This document shows positions 19,501 through 27,413 of a DNA stretch of 64,000 bases, piece after piece (position 1 is the stretch's first letter; every line of letters starts with the position of its first letter). Source of the DNA: JAVJUS01 sp040220455 (GTDB taxonomy: Bacteria; Pseudomonadota; Alphaproteobacteria; DSM-16000; Inquilinaceae); the NCBI GenBank assembly GCA_040220455.1, contig JAVJUS010000094.1, forward strand, positions 124,001-188,000. The letters run 5' to 3'. The notes under the pieces were generated by a model. It was not told the origin of the DNA, did no database searches, and was given only the letters and a program-made list of their open reading frames with translations. A program made the translations under genes and the position numbers.

Positions 19501-19753
19501 CCACCGCATGGCGGTGGGCAACACCTACGTCAACCGCAACATGGTCGGCGCGGTGGTGGGCGTGCAGCCCTTCGGCGGGCACGGCCTGTCGGGAACGGGG
19601 CCGAAGGCGGGCGGGCCGCACTACCTGTTCCGCTTCGCCCACGAGCACGCGCTCAGCGTCAACACTGCGGCGGCTGGCGGCAACACCGCACTGGTCTCCC
19701 TCGCCGACGCCCCGGGCGAGGCGGACGACGCACCCCCGCTGGCCGCCCAGTAG
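16505..19753 (+). CDS. putA: Bifunctional proline dehydrogenase / P5C dehydrogenase
   Basis: Oxidises proline to glutamate at the inner face of the membrane: a FAD barrel makes pyrroline-5-carboxylate, then an NAD aldehyde dehydrogenase domain finishes the reaction. The 1082-residue protein has the PRODH barrel roughly between 190 and 470 (YSYDMLGEAART, VKGAYWDTEIK), then the ALDH part with Glu823 in AETGGQNAM and the catalytic Cys857 in SAGQRCSALR, and the conserved C-terminal NTAAAGGNTAL. It lacks the N-terminal ribbon-helix-helix domain of E. coli PutA, so it should not repress its own gene. An ATG at 16553 is an alternative start. Confidence 0.96.
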   Translation: MSVSLLSNPFRTRVTAMTRFADNPLPRHDGTRAAIDRAYRMDETVAVDDLCARAFQPAATRERIEARAAALVEGVRANRRVFGGLDAFLNEYGLSTKEGVALMCLAEALLRVPDTETADLLIEDKIGTAAWDTHVGKGESLFVNASTWALMLTGRIVKPGDAMSGERLAEPPRSLLDRLMRRMGEPVIREALKHAMRILGRQFVMGRTIGEALERARASERQGYRYSYDMLGEAARTHADAEHYYEAYRKAIDAIGKAARGRGPVDAPGISVKLSALHPRYEATRREDCLPVLVERLKALALQAKAHDIGLTVDAEEADRLDLSLDVIEAVYGDRELEGWEGFGLAVQAYQKRAIRVIDWLTELVDRHGRRMMVRLVKGAYWDTEIKFAQERGFDGYPVFTRKASTDVSFLACAKALLDRRDRFYPQFATHNAHSVAYVLEHAGGTVEGFEFQRLHGMGEPLYDQMVGEEFPVRIYAPVGGHEELLAYLVRRLLENGANSSFVNRLQDDAVPVSEIVADPVAHVAGLGSKPHPRIPLPVDLFGVERKNSRGVDFTDPQALRPLVAEMDTAGAAPWQGAPIIGGERRKGEARPVVDPSDHDRVVGEIVWATARDATEALERAHGAWRAWSDRGGPARAEVLDRMADLLEARRGELMALCVREAGKSLPDAIAEVREAADFCRYYAHEARRHFAGATVLPGPTGEANSLALGGRGVFLCISPWNFPLAIFTGQIAAALVAGNAVIAKPAEQTGLVACRAAALFHEAGVPGDVLHLLPGDGPTIGGALVRDDRISGVAFTGSTATARAINRQIAERDGPIVPLIAETGGQNAMIVDSTALPEQVVPDIVSSAFHSAGQRCSALRVLMVHDGVADKMLGMLDGAVATLRVGDPALLATDVGPVIDEEARSMLEGHANRMAAEGRLLTEADTGPETARGTFFAPRAFEIDSLSRLQGEVFGPVLHVLRFTPATLDRHLDDLARTGYGLTLGVHSRIERFAEQIHHRMAVGNTYVNRNMVGAVVGVQPFGGHGLSGTGPKAGGPHYLFRFAHEHALSVNTAAAGGNTALVSLADAPGEADDAPPLAAQ

Positions 19754-19783
19754 GTCGGTCCTGAGCTTTCGTTAGCTTTTCTT

Positions 19784-19901
19784 CGTCATCCCCGCGAAAG
19801 CGGGGATCCATCGGCTCCGGCAATTGAAACACGCGCGAAGAGGCCAGATCCAGGCTCTAGCAGCAATGGCGGCATGGACCCCCGCTTTCGCGGGGATGAC
19901 G
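19784..19901. repeat. REP-like palindromic repeat pair in inverted orientation
   Basis: Two copies of a 28-base palindromic unit face each other: 19784-19811 (core ATCCCCGCGAAAGCGGGGAT) and 19874-19901 (core CCCCCGCTTTCGCGGGGAT), separated by about 60 bases. Each copy can form its own hairpin, and the pair forms a larger one. This layout is that of bacterial REP/BIME elements, and units with this core are widespread between genes in proteobacteria. It sits just after putA, where it may also act to end or stabilise the transcript. Confidence 0.8.
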
Positions 19902-19981
19902 GTTGTCAGGCGACCGAAAGCGCGGCCGGCAGGGAGTTCGCATAGCTCGGCAGAGCGAAGCGATTCCGACGGCCACCAGCC

Positions 19982-20419
19982 CTACCGCCGTCCGGCGAAG
20001 GCTTCCAGCACCGGGCGGACGCTCGACATGTCGTAGCCGCCGTCGGCGGCGCATCGGACGATCTCGTCGACGCTGCGCTCGCCGGCGCCGGCCTGGGTGA
20101 TCGACCACAGGACGCAGGATCGGGTGCCCGACCGGCAATGGGCCAGGATCGGGCGCTCGGACTCGTCGACCGCGTTGCGGAAGGTCTCGATCACCTCCGG
20201 CGTCAGCGACTCGCTGGTCATCGGGATGTAGTGGTAGGCGATGCCGTGTTCGCCGGCGAGCTCGGCCGCGCGCTCGGCGGAGAGCTGGCCCGCTTCCTCG
20301 CCGTCGGGGCGGTTGTTGATCACTGTCTTGATGCCCTTGGCGGCGAGATCGTCGAAATCCGACTCGGTGAGCTGCGGGCCGACATAAAAGCCGTCTTCGA
20401 GCGCGGTCAGGGTCGCCAT
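19982..20419 (-). CDS. TIGR01244/DUF442 phosphatase-like sulfur-transferase-related protein
   Basis: Small cytoplasmic protein of 145 residues with the DUF442 fold. The N-terminus (DGFYVGPQLTESDFDDLAAKGIKTVINNRPDGEE, residues about 9-42) and the Cys-loop HCRSGTRS (about 94-101), which follows the CX5R pattern of dual-specificity phosphatases and rhodanese-like enzymes, are typical. In many proteobacteria the same domain is fused to persulfide dioxygenase in the Blh protein of BigR-controlled sulfide detoxification operons. Here it stands alone, 160 bases downstream of a SulP transporter on the same strand, which supports a sulfur-related role by inference. Confidence 0.85.
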   Translation of the reverse strand: MATLTALEDGFYVGPQLTESDFDDLAAKGIKTVINNRPDGEEAGQLSAERAAELAGEHGIAYHYIPMTSESLTPEVIETFRNAVDESERPILAHCRSGTRSCVLWSITQAGAGERSVDEIVRCAADGGYDMSSVRPVLEAFAGRR

Positions 20420-20441
20420 CGTGGTTCTATCCTCCGGAGCT

Positions 20442-20545
20442 AGGGCGATTTCCGAGCTGATGGAATCATCAGTTCGGAAAAAATTGCCCTATCTTCAACA
20501 ACCTAGAGCATCTTGTCTGCGCCCGTTCGGGCGCAGGATGCTCTA
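20442..20545. repeat. Mosaic of two adjacent intergenic palindromes
   Basis: The first palindrome, 20442-20490, has arms beginning AGGGCGATTTCCGAGCTGAT and ending TCGGAAAAAATTGCCCT around a short centre. The second, 20504-20545, has outer arms TAGAGCATC and GATGCTCTA with an inner TGCGCCCG-TT-CGGGCGCA stem. They are adjacent and lie between the SulP and DUF442 genes. Their appearance is that of RIME/ABC-type mosaic elements of alphaproteobacteria. Readthrough of the SulP transcript into the DUF442 gene would have to pass both hairpins. Confidence 0.7.
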
Positions 20546-20579
20546 TGTCTTCAAGCGGTGACGGGTCGGCGCGCCCGCG

Positions 20580-22379
20580 TCAAGAGCGCGCCTCGGCGGG
20601 ACCGCCCGACGGGGCGGCGCCGGCCGGCTCCGCGGCGTCGGACGGCGGGGCCGGGCCCTCGGCCTCCTCGGCCAGCGCGCAGGCGGCGGCATGGGTGCTC
20701 AGGAACACCCGGCCCGGCGCCATGTGGCGCAGGAAGGCGGTGCGCTCGAGCCGGTCCATGACCGGGCCCTTGACCTCGGCCAGATGCAGGGTCACGCCGG
20801 CCTCGCGCAGGTTGCGCGACAGCGCCTCCAGCGTCTCCAGCGCACTCATGTCGATGAAGTTCATGGCGCTGCAGACGAGCACCACGTGGCGCACCCGCGG
20901 CCGGTCGGCGACGGCCTGCATGATCCGGTCCTCCAGCCAGGCGGCGTTGGCGAAGAACGGGCTTTCGTCGAAGCGCAGGATCAGCACTCGCGGGTCGGTC
21001 TCGACCGAATGGCGCTTGATGTTGCGGAAGTGCTCGGTGCCCGGCACGCGGCCCAGCACGGCGGTGTGGGGCCGGCTGGTGCGCCACAGGAACAGCATCA
21101 TCGAGCCCAGGATGCCGATCAGCAGCCCCGCCTCCACGCCCAGCCCCAGCACCGCGAGGAAGGTGACCGCCATGGCGAGCGTGTCCGAGCGGCTGGCACG
21201 GGTGCTCGCCACCACCGTCTGCAGGTCGATCAGCTTGACCACCGCGACGATGATGTTGGCCGCCAGCACCGAGCGCGGCAGGTCGTGGAAGGCCGGGGCC
21301 AGGAAGCTCACGGCGAGGACCATCAGCGCCGCCGTGATCAGCGCCGCGGCCTGGGTGTTCGCCCCGGCCGAGAAATTGACGAGCGACCGGCCGAAGCCGC
21401 CGGCGACCGGATAGCCGCCGGTCACCGCGCTGCCCATGTTGGCCGCGCCCAGGGCCAGCAGCTCCCGGTTGGCGTCGATCTTCTGGCGGCGCTTGCTCGC
21501 CAGCGCCTTGGCCACGGAGACGCTCTCCATGTAGCCGATCAGCGCGATCAGCACGGCCGAGGGCAGCAGCGCGCGATAGAGCTCCGGGTCGGTCGGCAGG
21601 GCGACGAGCCCGGGCAGCCCGGCGGGAATCTCGCCCACCACCGTCACGCCGCGCGCGTCCAGGTCGAAGGCCCGGACCGCGAGGATGCCGAGCACCACCG
21701 TCGCCAGCGGCCCGGCCCGGCCGATCGCCGCGGCGGCGCCCGCCGGCACGCCGGCCCGGGTCAGGCCGCGCACCAGCGGGCCGGAGGCGAGCAGCAGCAG
21801 CGCGATCGTGCCCAACCCCAGAATCAGGGACGGCCCGTCGAAGCCGGGCAGGGCGGCGACCAGGGCGGGTACGCCGTCGACCAGCGTATGGCTGCGCGGC
21901 ACCTCGATCCCGGCCAGCGTCTTGACCTGGCCGATGGCGATGGTCACGGCCGCCGCGCTGGTGAAGCCGGCCAGCACCGGATGGCTCAGGAAATTGACCA
22001 GGAAGCCGGCGCGGGCGAGGCCCAGCAGGATCAGGATCCCGCCGACCATGGCGGCCAGGGCGAGCGCGGCGGTCATCGTCTCCGCCACGGTGGCGAGGCC
22101 CAGCGTGCCGATGGCGCTCGCCGTCATGATCGAGGCGATCGCCACCGGACCCACCGCGAGCGTTCGGCTCGTCCCGATCAGCGCGTAGAGCACCAGCGGC
22201 GCGACCGAGGCATAGAGCCCGACCTCCGGCGGCAGCCCGGCGAGCAGGGCGTAGGCCATCGCCTGGGGGACCAGGATGATCGCGGTGATCAGCCCGGCCG
22301 TCACGTCACCGGTCAGGTCCGCGCGGCGATAGCCGGCGAGCCAGGGCGGCAGCAGGGCGGGGACGGGCGGCAAGGTCAT
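20580..22379 (-). CDS. SulP-family anion transporter with STAS domain
   Basis: Inner-membrane transporter for sulfate, bicarbonate or related anions. The 599-residue protein has the SulP signature near the N-terminus (DVTAGLITAIILVPQAMAYALLAGLPP, about 24-50), roughly 12-14 hydrophobic segments to about residue 425, and a C-terminal cytosolic STAS domain (LRFDESPFFANAAWLEDRI and LVCSAMNFIDMSALETLEAL, about 465-520). The last 40 residues are Pro/Ala-rich. Which anion it carries is not readable; the DUF442 neighbour and the operator in its promoter favour a sulfur anion. Confidence 0.9.
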   Translation of the reverse strand: MTLPPVPALLPPWLAGYRRADLTGDVTAGLITAIILVPQAMAYALLAGLPPEVGLYASVAPLVLYALIGTSRTLAVGPVAIASIMTASAIGTLGLATVAETMTAALALAAMVGGILILLGLARAGFLVNFLSHPVLAGFTSAAAVTIAIGQVKTLAGIEVPRSHTLVDGVPALVAALPGFDGPSLILGLGTIALLLLASGPLVRGLTRAGVPAGAAAAIGRAGPLATVVLGILAVRAFDLDARGVTVVGEIPAGLPGLVALPTDPELYRALLPSAVLIALIGYMESVSVAKALASKRRQKIDANRELLALGAANMGSAVTGGYPVAGGFGRSLVNFSAGANTQAAALITAALMVLAVSFLAPAFHDLPRSVLAANIIVAVVKLIDLQTVVASTRASRSDTLAMAVTFLAVLGLGVEAGLLIGILGSMMLFLWRTSRPHTAVLGRVPGTEHFRNIKRHSVETDPRVLILRFDESPFFANAAWLEDRIMQAVADRPRVRHVVLVCSAMNFIDMSALETLEALSRNLREAGVTLHLAEVKGPVMDRLERTAFLRHMAPGRVFLSTHAAACALAEEAEGPAPPSDAAEPAGAAPSGGPAEARS

Positions 22380-22424
22380 GGCGCGATAATGCCTCCGAAG
22401 GCACCGGATTCGGAATGCGCCTAT

Positions 22425-22452
22425 ATATTAGCAGTCCCTAATATCTTGTCCA
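22425..22452 (-). promoter_or_regulatory. Promoter of the SulP gene with overlapping perfect operator
   Basis: Reading the minus strand, TGGACA, 16 bases and TAATAT form a sigma-70-like promoter about 50 bases before the SulP start. A perfect inverted repeat ATATTAG-N6-CTAATAT (22425-22444) covers the -10 box and most of the spacer. It is strikingly AT-rich for this genome. A repressor bound there would block polymerase. The symmetry resembles sites used by ArsR/SmtB-type repressors such as BigR, but the regulator is not in the window. Confidence 0.6.
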
Positions 22453-22492
22453 GAGGCATCCAGAGGCAGAACGTGCGGCAGCGGACCGTCGG

Positions 22493-24064
22493 TCACCGAC
22501 CGCCGGCGGCCTGGCGCGGCGGCTCGGGGAAGGGGGCACGGGTGGCGGGCGTGGCGGCCGGTCCCAGCCGCTCGGTCAGCCGGGCGGCCAGGCGCTCGCG
22601 CCCTTCCGCCGGCACGGCGAAGCCGAGCTTGGTGCGGCGCCACAGGATGTCGTCGACCGTGCGGGCCCATTCCCGGTCGACCAGGTAGTCGACCTCCGCC
22701 GCGTGAAGGCCGGCGCCGAAATCCTCGCCCAGGTCGTCGAGCGACGCGGTGCCGTCGAGGAAATGCATCGCCAGCGAGCCGTAGAGCCGGGCGTAGCGGT
22801 AGGAGAGATCCTCGGGCAGATAGGCAAAGGCGGCCCGCAGCCCCTCCAGGAAGCGCTGGAAGTTCGCCTCCGGCAGGTCGCCGCCGGGCAGGGGCTTGGT
22901 GTCCGTCCAGCCCGGCTTCAGCCCCGCGATGAAGGGGGAGAGCTTCTCCATCGCGTGCTCGGCCAGCTTGCGGTAGGTGGTGATCTTGCCGCCGTAGATC
23001 GACAGCAGCGGCGGTCCGCCGCCCTGCGGCGCCTCCACGTCGAAGACGTAGTCGCGCGTCACGGCGGACGGGTTGTCGGACTTGTCGTCGTAGAGCGGCC
23101 GGACGCCGGAATAGGTGCGTACGACGTCGTCGGGGCCGATCTGCCGCTCGAAATAGAGGTTCACCGCATCGCAGAGGTAACGCACTTCCTCCGGCTCGAT
23201 CGACACCTCGGCCGGATCGCCGTCATAGGGGATGTCGGTGGTGCCGATCAGCGTCAGGTCGCGCTCGTAGGGGATCGTGAAGATGACGCGGCGGTCGGTG
23301 TTCTGCAGGATGAAGGCGTGCGTGCCCTCATAGAGCTTCGGCACGATGATGTGGCTGCCCTTGACCAGGCGCAGATGCGCCAGCTCGTTGCGACCGAGGC
23401 CGGCTTGCAGGAACTTGTCCACCCACGGGCCCGCGGCGTTGACCAGGATGCGCGCGCGCACCTCCCGGGTCTCGCCGGTGTCCACGTCGGTCAGCGTGGC
23501 GCGCCAGTGGCCGTCCTCCCGCCGGGCCGCGGTGCAGCGGGTGCGGACATGGACCTCAGCGCCCATGCGCGCGGCGTCCATGGCGTTGAGCACGACCAGC
23601 CGGGCATCCTCGACCCACGCGTCGGAATACTCGAATCCGCGCCGCAGCTCGGGCTTGAGGCCGTTGCCGCGCCTGTCCCGGCGCAGGTCCAGGGTCTCGG
23701 TGCCGGGCAGGCTGCGCTTGCCGCCCAGATGGTCGTAGAGGAAGAGGCCGAGCCGGACCATCCAGGCCGGCCGCAGCAGCTTGTTGTGGGGCAGCACGAA
23801 TCGCATGGGCCGGATGATGTGCGGCGCCAGGCGCAGCAGCACCTCGCGCTCGGCCAGCGCCTCGCGGACCAACCGGAATTCGTAGTATTCCAGGTAGCGC
23901 AGCCCGCCATGGATCAACTTGGACGACCATTGCGACGTGGCACTCGCCAGATCGCCCTGTTCGCACAGGACCACGTCGAGCCCGCGCCCGGCGGCGTCGC
24001 GGGCGATGCCCGCGCCGTTGATGCCGCCACCGACGATCAGCAGATCGATCGTCCGGTCGGTCAT
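22493..24064 (-). CDS. glpD: Aerobic glycerol-3-phosphate dehydrogenase
   Basis: Membrane-associated flavoenzyme that oxidises glycerol 3-phosphate to dihydroxyacetone phosphate and feeds electrons to quinone. The 523-residue protein has the FAD-binding site DLLIVGGGINGAGIARDAA (8-26), the SSKLIHGGLRYLEYYEF segment (about 47-63) and the FAD/substrate region VVRTYSGVRPL. The ATG at 24064 follows a strong GGAGGAG site; the longer open frame upstream is rejected. Two GlpR-like operators precede it, so induction by glycerol 3-phosphate is likely. glpK and glpF are not in the window. Confidence 0.95.
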   Translation of the reverse strand: MTDRTIDLLIVGGGINGAGIARDAAGRGLDVVLCEQGDLASATSQWSSKLIHGGLRYLEYYEFRLVREALAEREVLLRLAPHIIRPMRFVLPHNKLLRPAWMVRLGLFLYDHLGGKRSLPGTETLDLRRDRRGNGLKPELRRGFEYSDAWVEDARLVVLNAMDAARMGAEVHVRTRCTAARREDGHWRATLTDVDTGETREVRARILVNAAGPWVDKFLQAGLGRNELAHLRLVKGSHIIVPKLYEGTHAFILQNTDRRVIFTIPYERDLTLIGTTDIPYDGDPAEVSIEPEEVRYLCDAVNLYFERQIGPDDVVRTYSGVRPLYDDKSDNPSAVTRDYVFDVEAPQGGGPPLLSIYGGKITTYRKLAEHAMEKLSPFIAGLKPGWTDTKPLPGGDLPEANFQRFLEGLRAAFAYLPEDLSYRYARLYGSLAMHFLDGTASLDDLGEDFGAGLHAAEVDYLVDREWARTVDDILWRRTKLGFAVPAEGRERLAARLTERLGPAATPATRAPFPEPPRQAAGGR

Positions 24065-24079
24065 CGCCGTCTCCTCCCT

Positions 24080-24131
24080 GATGTTCGAATTCGAAAATAA
24101 AACCCCGCGTCGCTTTTCGCAATCGCGCATC
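24080..24131. promoter_or_regulatory. Two GlpR-like operators upstream of glpD
   Basis: The site at 24080-24099 (GATGTTCGAATTCGAAAATA) matches 18 of 20 positions of the enterobacterial GlpR consensus WATKYTCGWWAWCGMWMATW as remembered, and its centre is a perfect TTCGAATTCGAA palindrome. A weaker copy at 24112-24131 matches about 15 of 20 positions. The two are 32 bases apart, about three helical turns. They lie in the 108-base gap between the divergent glpD and ydbH genes, directly before the glpD ribosome-binding site. Confidence 0.65.
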
Positions 24132-24172
24132 CCGGATCGCGGGCGCGCGGCTGTGGACCGGTGAGCGGGCGG

Positions 24173-27100
24173 ATGAGAGCGACGGCGCGTCTGGGCGCAG
24201 CGGCCCTGTCCGCCGCGTTCACGGGTCTCGTGGCGGTCGTCGGGTTGGCCGTGCTGGCCTGGGCGCAGGCCGGCCCGGGCCTGGTCGAGCGGGCGGCGCG
24301 CGACATTGCCGCGGCCCGGGGCATGCCCCTGGAGACGATCGACGTGCGCCGGGCGACGCCGCGCGCGCTTGTCGTCAGGGACCTGGCGGTGAGCGGCGGC
24401 GGCCCGGCTGCGGCGCGGATCGAGGTCGCCTACGACCCGCTCACCCTGTGGCGAGGCCGTCGCGTCGAGTCCCTGACGGTCCAGGGGCTTACGGCCCGCC
24501 TTTCGATCTCGGCCGCGGGCGTGCGGGTGGCGGGACTGCCCGACGACCTCGCCGCGCCGTCGAGTGCCGGCGGCGGGGACGGAGGCACCTCCCTGCCGAT
24601 GCCACCGATCGACCGGGTGCGGCTTCGCGACGCGCGGGTCACGATCGAGACGTCCGTCGGCCCCGTGAGCGTCGCCGCCGAGGCCGATCTGGCCGCCCCG
24701 CCCGGCGCCGCGGCGGATCTCGCCGCCGCAATGGACCTCTCGACGCCCTGGGGCGCGGGACGGGGGAGCCTGGAGGCGACGGCGGCGCGCGACGGCGCGA
24801 TCGACGCGCTGGTCCGCCTGGACGCCGACAGCCTCTCCGGCCCGCTCGGGACCGTGGACGGCCTCGAGGCCTGGGTCACCGTCGCCGGCCGGCCCGGCGC
24901 CTGGCGCGAGGGCGCGGCCGAAATCCGAGCGGCGCGTGTCGTACCCGCGGCGGGTCCGGCCCGAGAGGCGTTCCACGACGTTTCGGTCGTCGCCCGGGGC
25001 GCGCCGCTCCCCGAGCTGGTGCTGCTTCGCGGCGCCTACGGGGTCGGTACGCGCTTCGCCGGTGATTTGTCGCTCGGCGGTGAGGATTTCCCGGAAACGA
25101 TCGCATTCGACTTCGATATCGAATCCCAAGCCATTGAAGAAGCGGTAGAAGTGGCGCTCTCTTCAAGTCCCGTCTCGGGGCGGGCGAGAGTCTCGGGGCG
25201 CCTGGCGACCGACGTCGCGCCGTGGTGGCCGGTTCCGGATCTGTCCGCGGGCCTTCCCGCCGGCGCCGCCGTTTCCGGGTCCCTTCACGCCCATCTCGCG
25301 GACGCCATGATCCAGGGGCGCCTCGTCGACGCCGAGGTCTCGCTGGCGACCGATCTGGCGGTCGAGGGCGACCGGCTGCGCCTCACAGGGCGGGAACCCT
25401 GGACCGTTCGAGGCCGGCTGCCCGGCGAGACCGAACCGATGGCCCTGCGCCTCGGCGCCGAGGACGAGAGGGCGCGGCTCGAGGTCTCGGGCCTCCTCGG
25501 CGAAGGGCCACGCGGCCTGTCGCTGGCCGCGCCCGTCGGCCTCTCGGCCGGCGGCGGCAGCCTCGCCGGCCGGACCGACATCGTCGCGACCTCGGCGCCG
25601 GATGCGCCGCCGCGGCTCGACCGTGCCTCGCTCGACCTCGCCGGCGGGCCGATCCGCTGGCGGGAGGCCGCCGTGACGCTGGAGGCGCTGTCGCTGGAGG
25701 GAGAGGGCTCGGCGGCGGGCGGCCGCGCCACGGTCGTGGCGACGGTCGCCGGCGATGGGCCGGTGGGCGGTGTCCGCATTGAAGGCGGTCGCCTCGATGG
25801 CCGGACGACGGCTCGCTGGGACGCCGGAGCGATCCGGCTCGCCATCGGGGACTGCCTGCGCGTCGCCGCGGACGCGATTTCGGCGCCGGCCGAGTCGATC
25901 GCCGGGGAGTGGGGCGCCGGGGAGGGCGTGTCGCTCTGCCTGGCGGCGGGCGGCGACGGCCCGGCCGTGACGCTCCAGCGCGGCCCCGGAGGCGGGATCG
26001 ACGCGCGCGGCCCCGTCGGCCTCGATCTCCGCCTGACAGGGGAGCCGGCGCGCCTGCGAACGCCCGGCGTCGGAGCGGTGGCTCTGACGCCGCCCACGCT
26101 GACGGTAGCCGGCGATCTCGATCCATCGGGCGCCTCGGGATCGCTCACCCTGACCGCGACCGACGGCGCCGCGCGGCTGCCGGATATCGGGCTCGACCTG
26201 GCCGGGGTCGGGGCCGAGGCGGTTTACGCCCCCGCGGCGGAACGGCCGGTCGACCTGGACCTCGCGATCGGGCAGGCGCGGCTCCTGCGCGAGCCGGCAC
26301 CCCTCGTGCCCGTGTCGGTGCGGGCGGCCGGCGGCCTCGATGCCGGGGGCCGGTTGGCGCTGACGGGCCAGGCGGTCGGCGCCGCCGGCGGGCTGACCGC
26401 CGATCTGGCGCTCCAGCACGACACCACGAGCGGCCGGGGCGGGGTCACCGTGTCGATCCCGAGCCTCGCCTTCGCGCCGGAGGTCCGGCAGCCGGCCGAC
26501 GTCTTCCCCGTCCTGGCGGATGCGCCGTTGACCGCGGTCACCGGTGCTCTGTCCGGCGAGGCGGCGTTCCGCTGGGGTGCCGGCACGTCTTCGCGCGCGA
26601 CGCTGAGCCTGGAGGACATCGCGGTCGAGACCCCCTTCGCCGTGGCCGAGGGGCTGTCCGGCACGCTGACGGCGGACTCCCTCCTGCCGCCTCGCCTGCC
26701 GCCGGGACAGGAGATCGCCGTGGAGGCGGTCGATATGGGCCTGCTGCTGGAGCTTGGCCGGATGCGCTTCGGATACGGGGCGGACCGGCTCCTGTCGGTC
26801 GAGGCGCTGGGCTTCGACTGGGCGGGCGGACGCCTGGAGGCGGAGCCCTTCGCCGCCCGGCTCGACGATCGCAGCCTGGCGCTCGTGCTCACGGCCACCG
26901 AGGTCGACGTGGCGACGCTCCTGGTCGCCGTGCCGCTGGAGAATTTCGAGGCGACGGGGCGCCTTCAGGGCCGGATGCCGGTGCGCCTCACTCCGGACAC
27001 GATCATTATCGACAACGCGGTCTTGGAGACGACCGGCCCCGGCGTGATCCGCTATCGCCCCGAAGGCGCGGCGGAAGGGGTCGCGTCGGCCGACCGGTCG

Positions 27101-27406
27101 GGAGGGTTGTCGCTGTTGCTCCAGGCTCTGGAAGACTTCCGGTACGAGACGTTGAAGCTGACCCTCGACGGCCGGACCGGCGAGGACCTTTCGGCGACCG
27201 TTTCGGTCCTGGGCGCCAATCCCGAACTCTACGACGGCTGGCCGGTCGCGCTCGACGTCAATGTCGGCGGCGAACTCGACCGAATCCTGCGCAGCGGCCT
27301 GCAGAGCCTCTCGCTGGGCCGGCGAACCGAGGACCTGTTGCGCGGGCGTATCGAGCGCGCGATCGAGGGCGGCGCCCTCGACGCGCCGGCGCCGGCGGGG
27401 GAGTGA
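24173..27406 (+). CDS. ydbH: YdbH-family envelope lipid-transport protein (AsmA-like)
   Basis: Large protein of 1077 residues anchored in the inner membrane by one N-terminal segment (about 8-32) with the rest in the periplasm. It is built of long repetitive beta-rich stretches typical of AsmA-like bridge proteins, and the C-terminal part (LLVAVPLENFEATGRLQGRMPV, NPELYDGWPVALDVNVGGEL in part) matches the YdbH domain. In E. coli YdbH works redundantly with TamB and YhdP in moving phospholipids to the outer membrane. The two following genes encode YnbE and YdbL, as in E. coli, which strongly supports the call. An upstream GTG at 24161 is an alternative start. Confidence 0.9.
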   Translation: MRATARLGAAALSAAFTGLVAVVGLAVLAWAQAGPGLVERAARDIAAARGMPLETIDVRRATPRALVVRDLAVSGGGPAAARIEVAYDPLTLWRGRRVESLTVQGLTARLSISAAGVRVAGLPDDLAAPSSAGGGDGGTSLPMPPIDRVRLRDARVTIETSVGPVSVAAEADLAAPPGAAADLAAAMDLSTPWGAGRGSLEATAARDGAIDALVRLDADSLSGPLGTVDGLEAWVTVAGRPGAWREGAAEIRAARVVPAAGPAREAFHDVSVVARGAPLPELVLLRGAYGVGTRFAGDLSLGGEDFPETIAFDFDIESQAIEEAVEVALSSSPVSGRARVSGRLATDVAPWWPVPDLSAGLPAGAAVSGSLHAHLADAMIQGRLVDAEVSLATDLAVEGDRLRLTGREPWTVRGRLPGETEPMALRLGAEDERARLEVSGLLGEGPRGLSLAAPVGLSAGGGSLAGRTDIVATSAPDAPPRLDRASLDLAGGPIRWREAAVTLEALSLEGEGSAAGGRATVVATVAGDGPVGGVRIEGGRLDGRTTARWDAGAIRLAIGDCLRVAADAISAPAESIAGEWGAGEGVSLCLAAGGDGPAVTLQRGPGGGIDARGPVGLDLRLTGEPARLRTPGVGAVALTPPTLTVAGDLDPSGASGSLTLTATDGAARLPDIGLDLAGVGAEAVYAPAAERPVDLDLAIGQARLLREPAPLVPVSVRAAGGLDAGGRLALTGQAVGAAGGLTADLALQHDTTSGRGGVTVSIPSLAFAPEVRQPADVFPVLADAPLTAVTGALSGEAAFRWGAGTSSRATLSLEDIAVETPFAVAEGLSGTLTADSLLPPRLPPGQEIAVEAVDMGLLLELGRMRFGYGADRLLSVEALGFDWAGGRLEAEPFAARLDDRSLALVLTATEVDVATLLVAVPLENFEATGRLQGRMPVRLTPDTIIIDNAVLETTGPGVIRYRPEGAAEGVASADRSGGLSLLLQALEDFRYETLKLTLDGRTGEDLSATVSVLGANPELYDGWPVALDVNVGGELDRILRSGLQSLSLGRRTEDLLRGRIERAIEGGALDAPAPAGE

Positions 27407-27413
27407 CGGGCGG

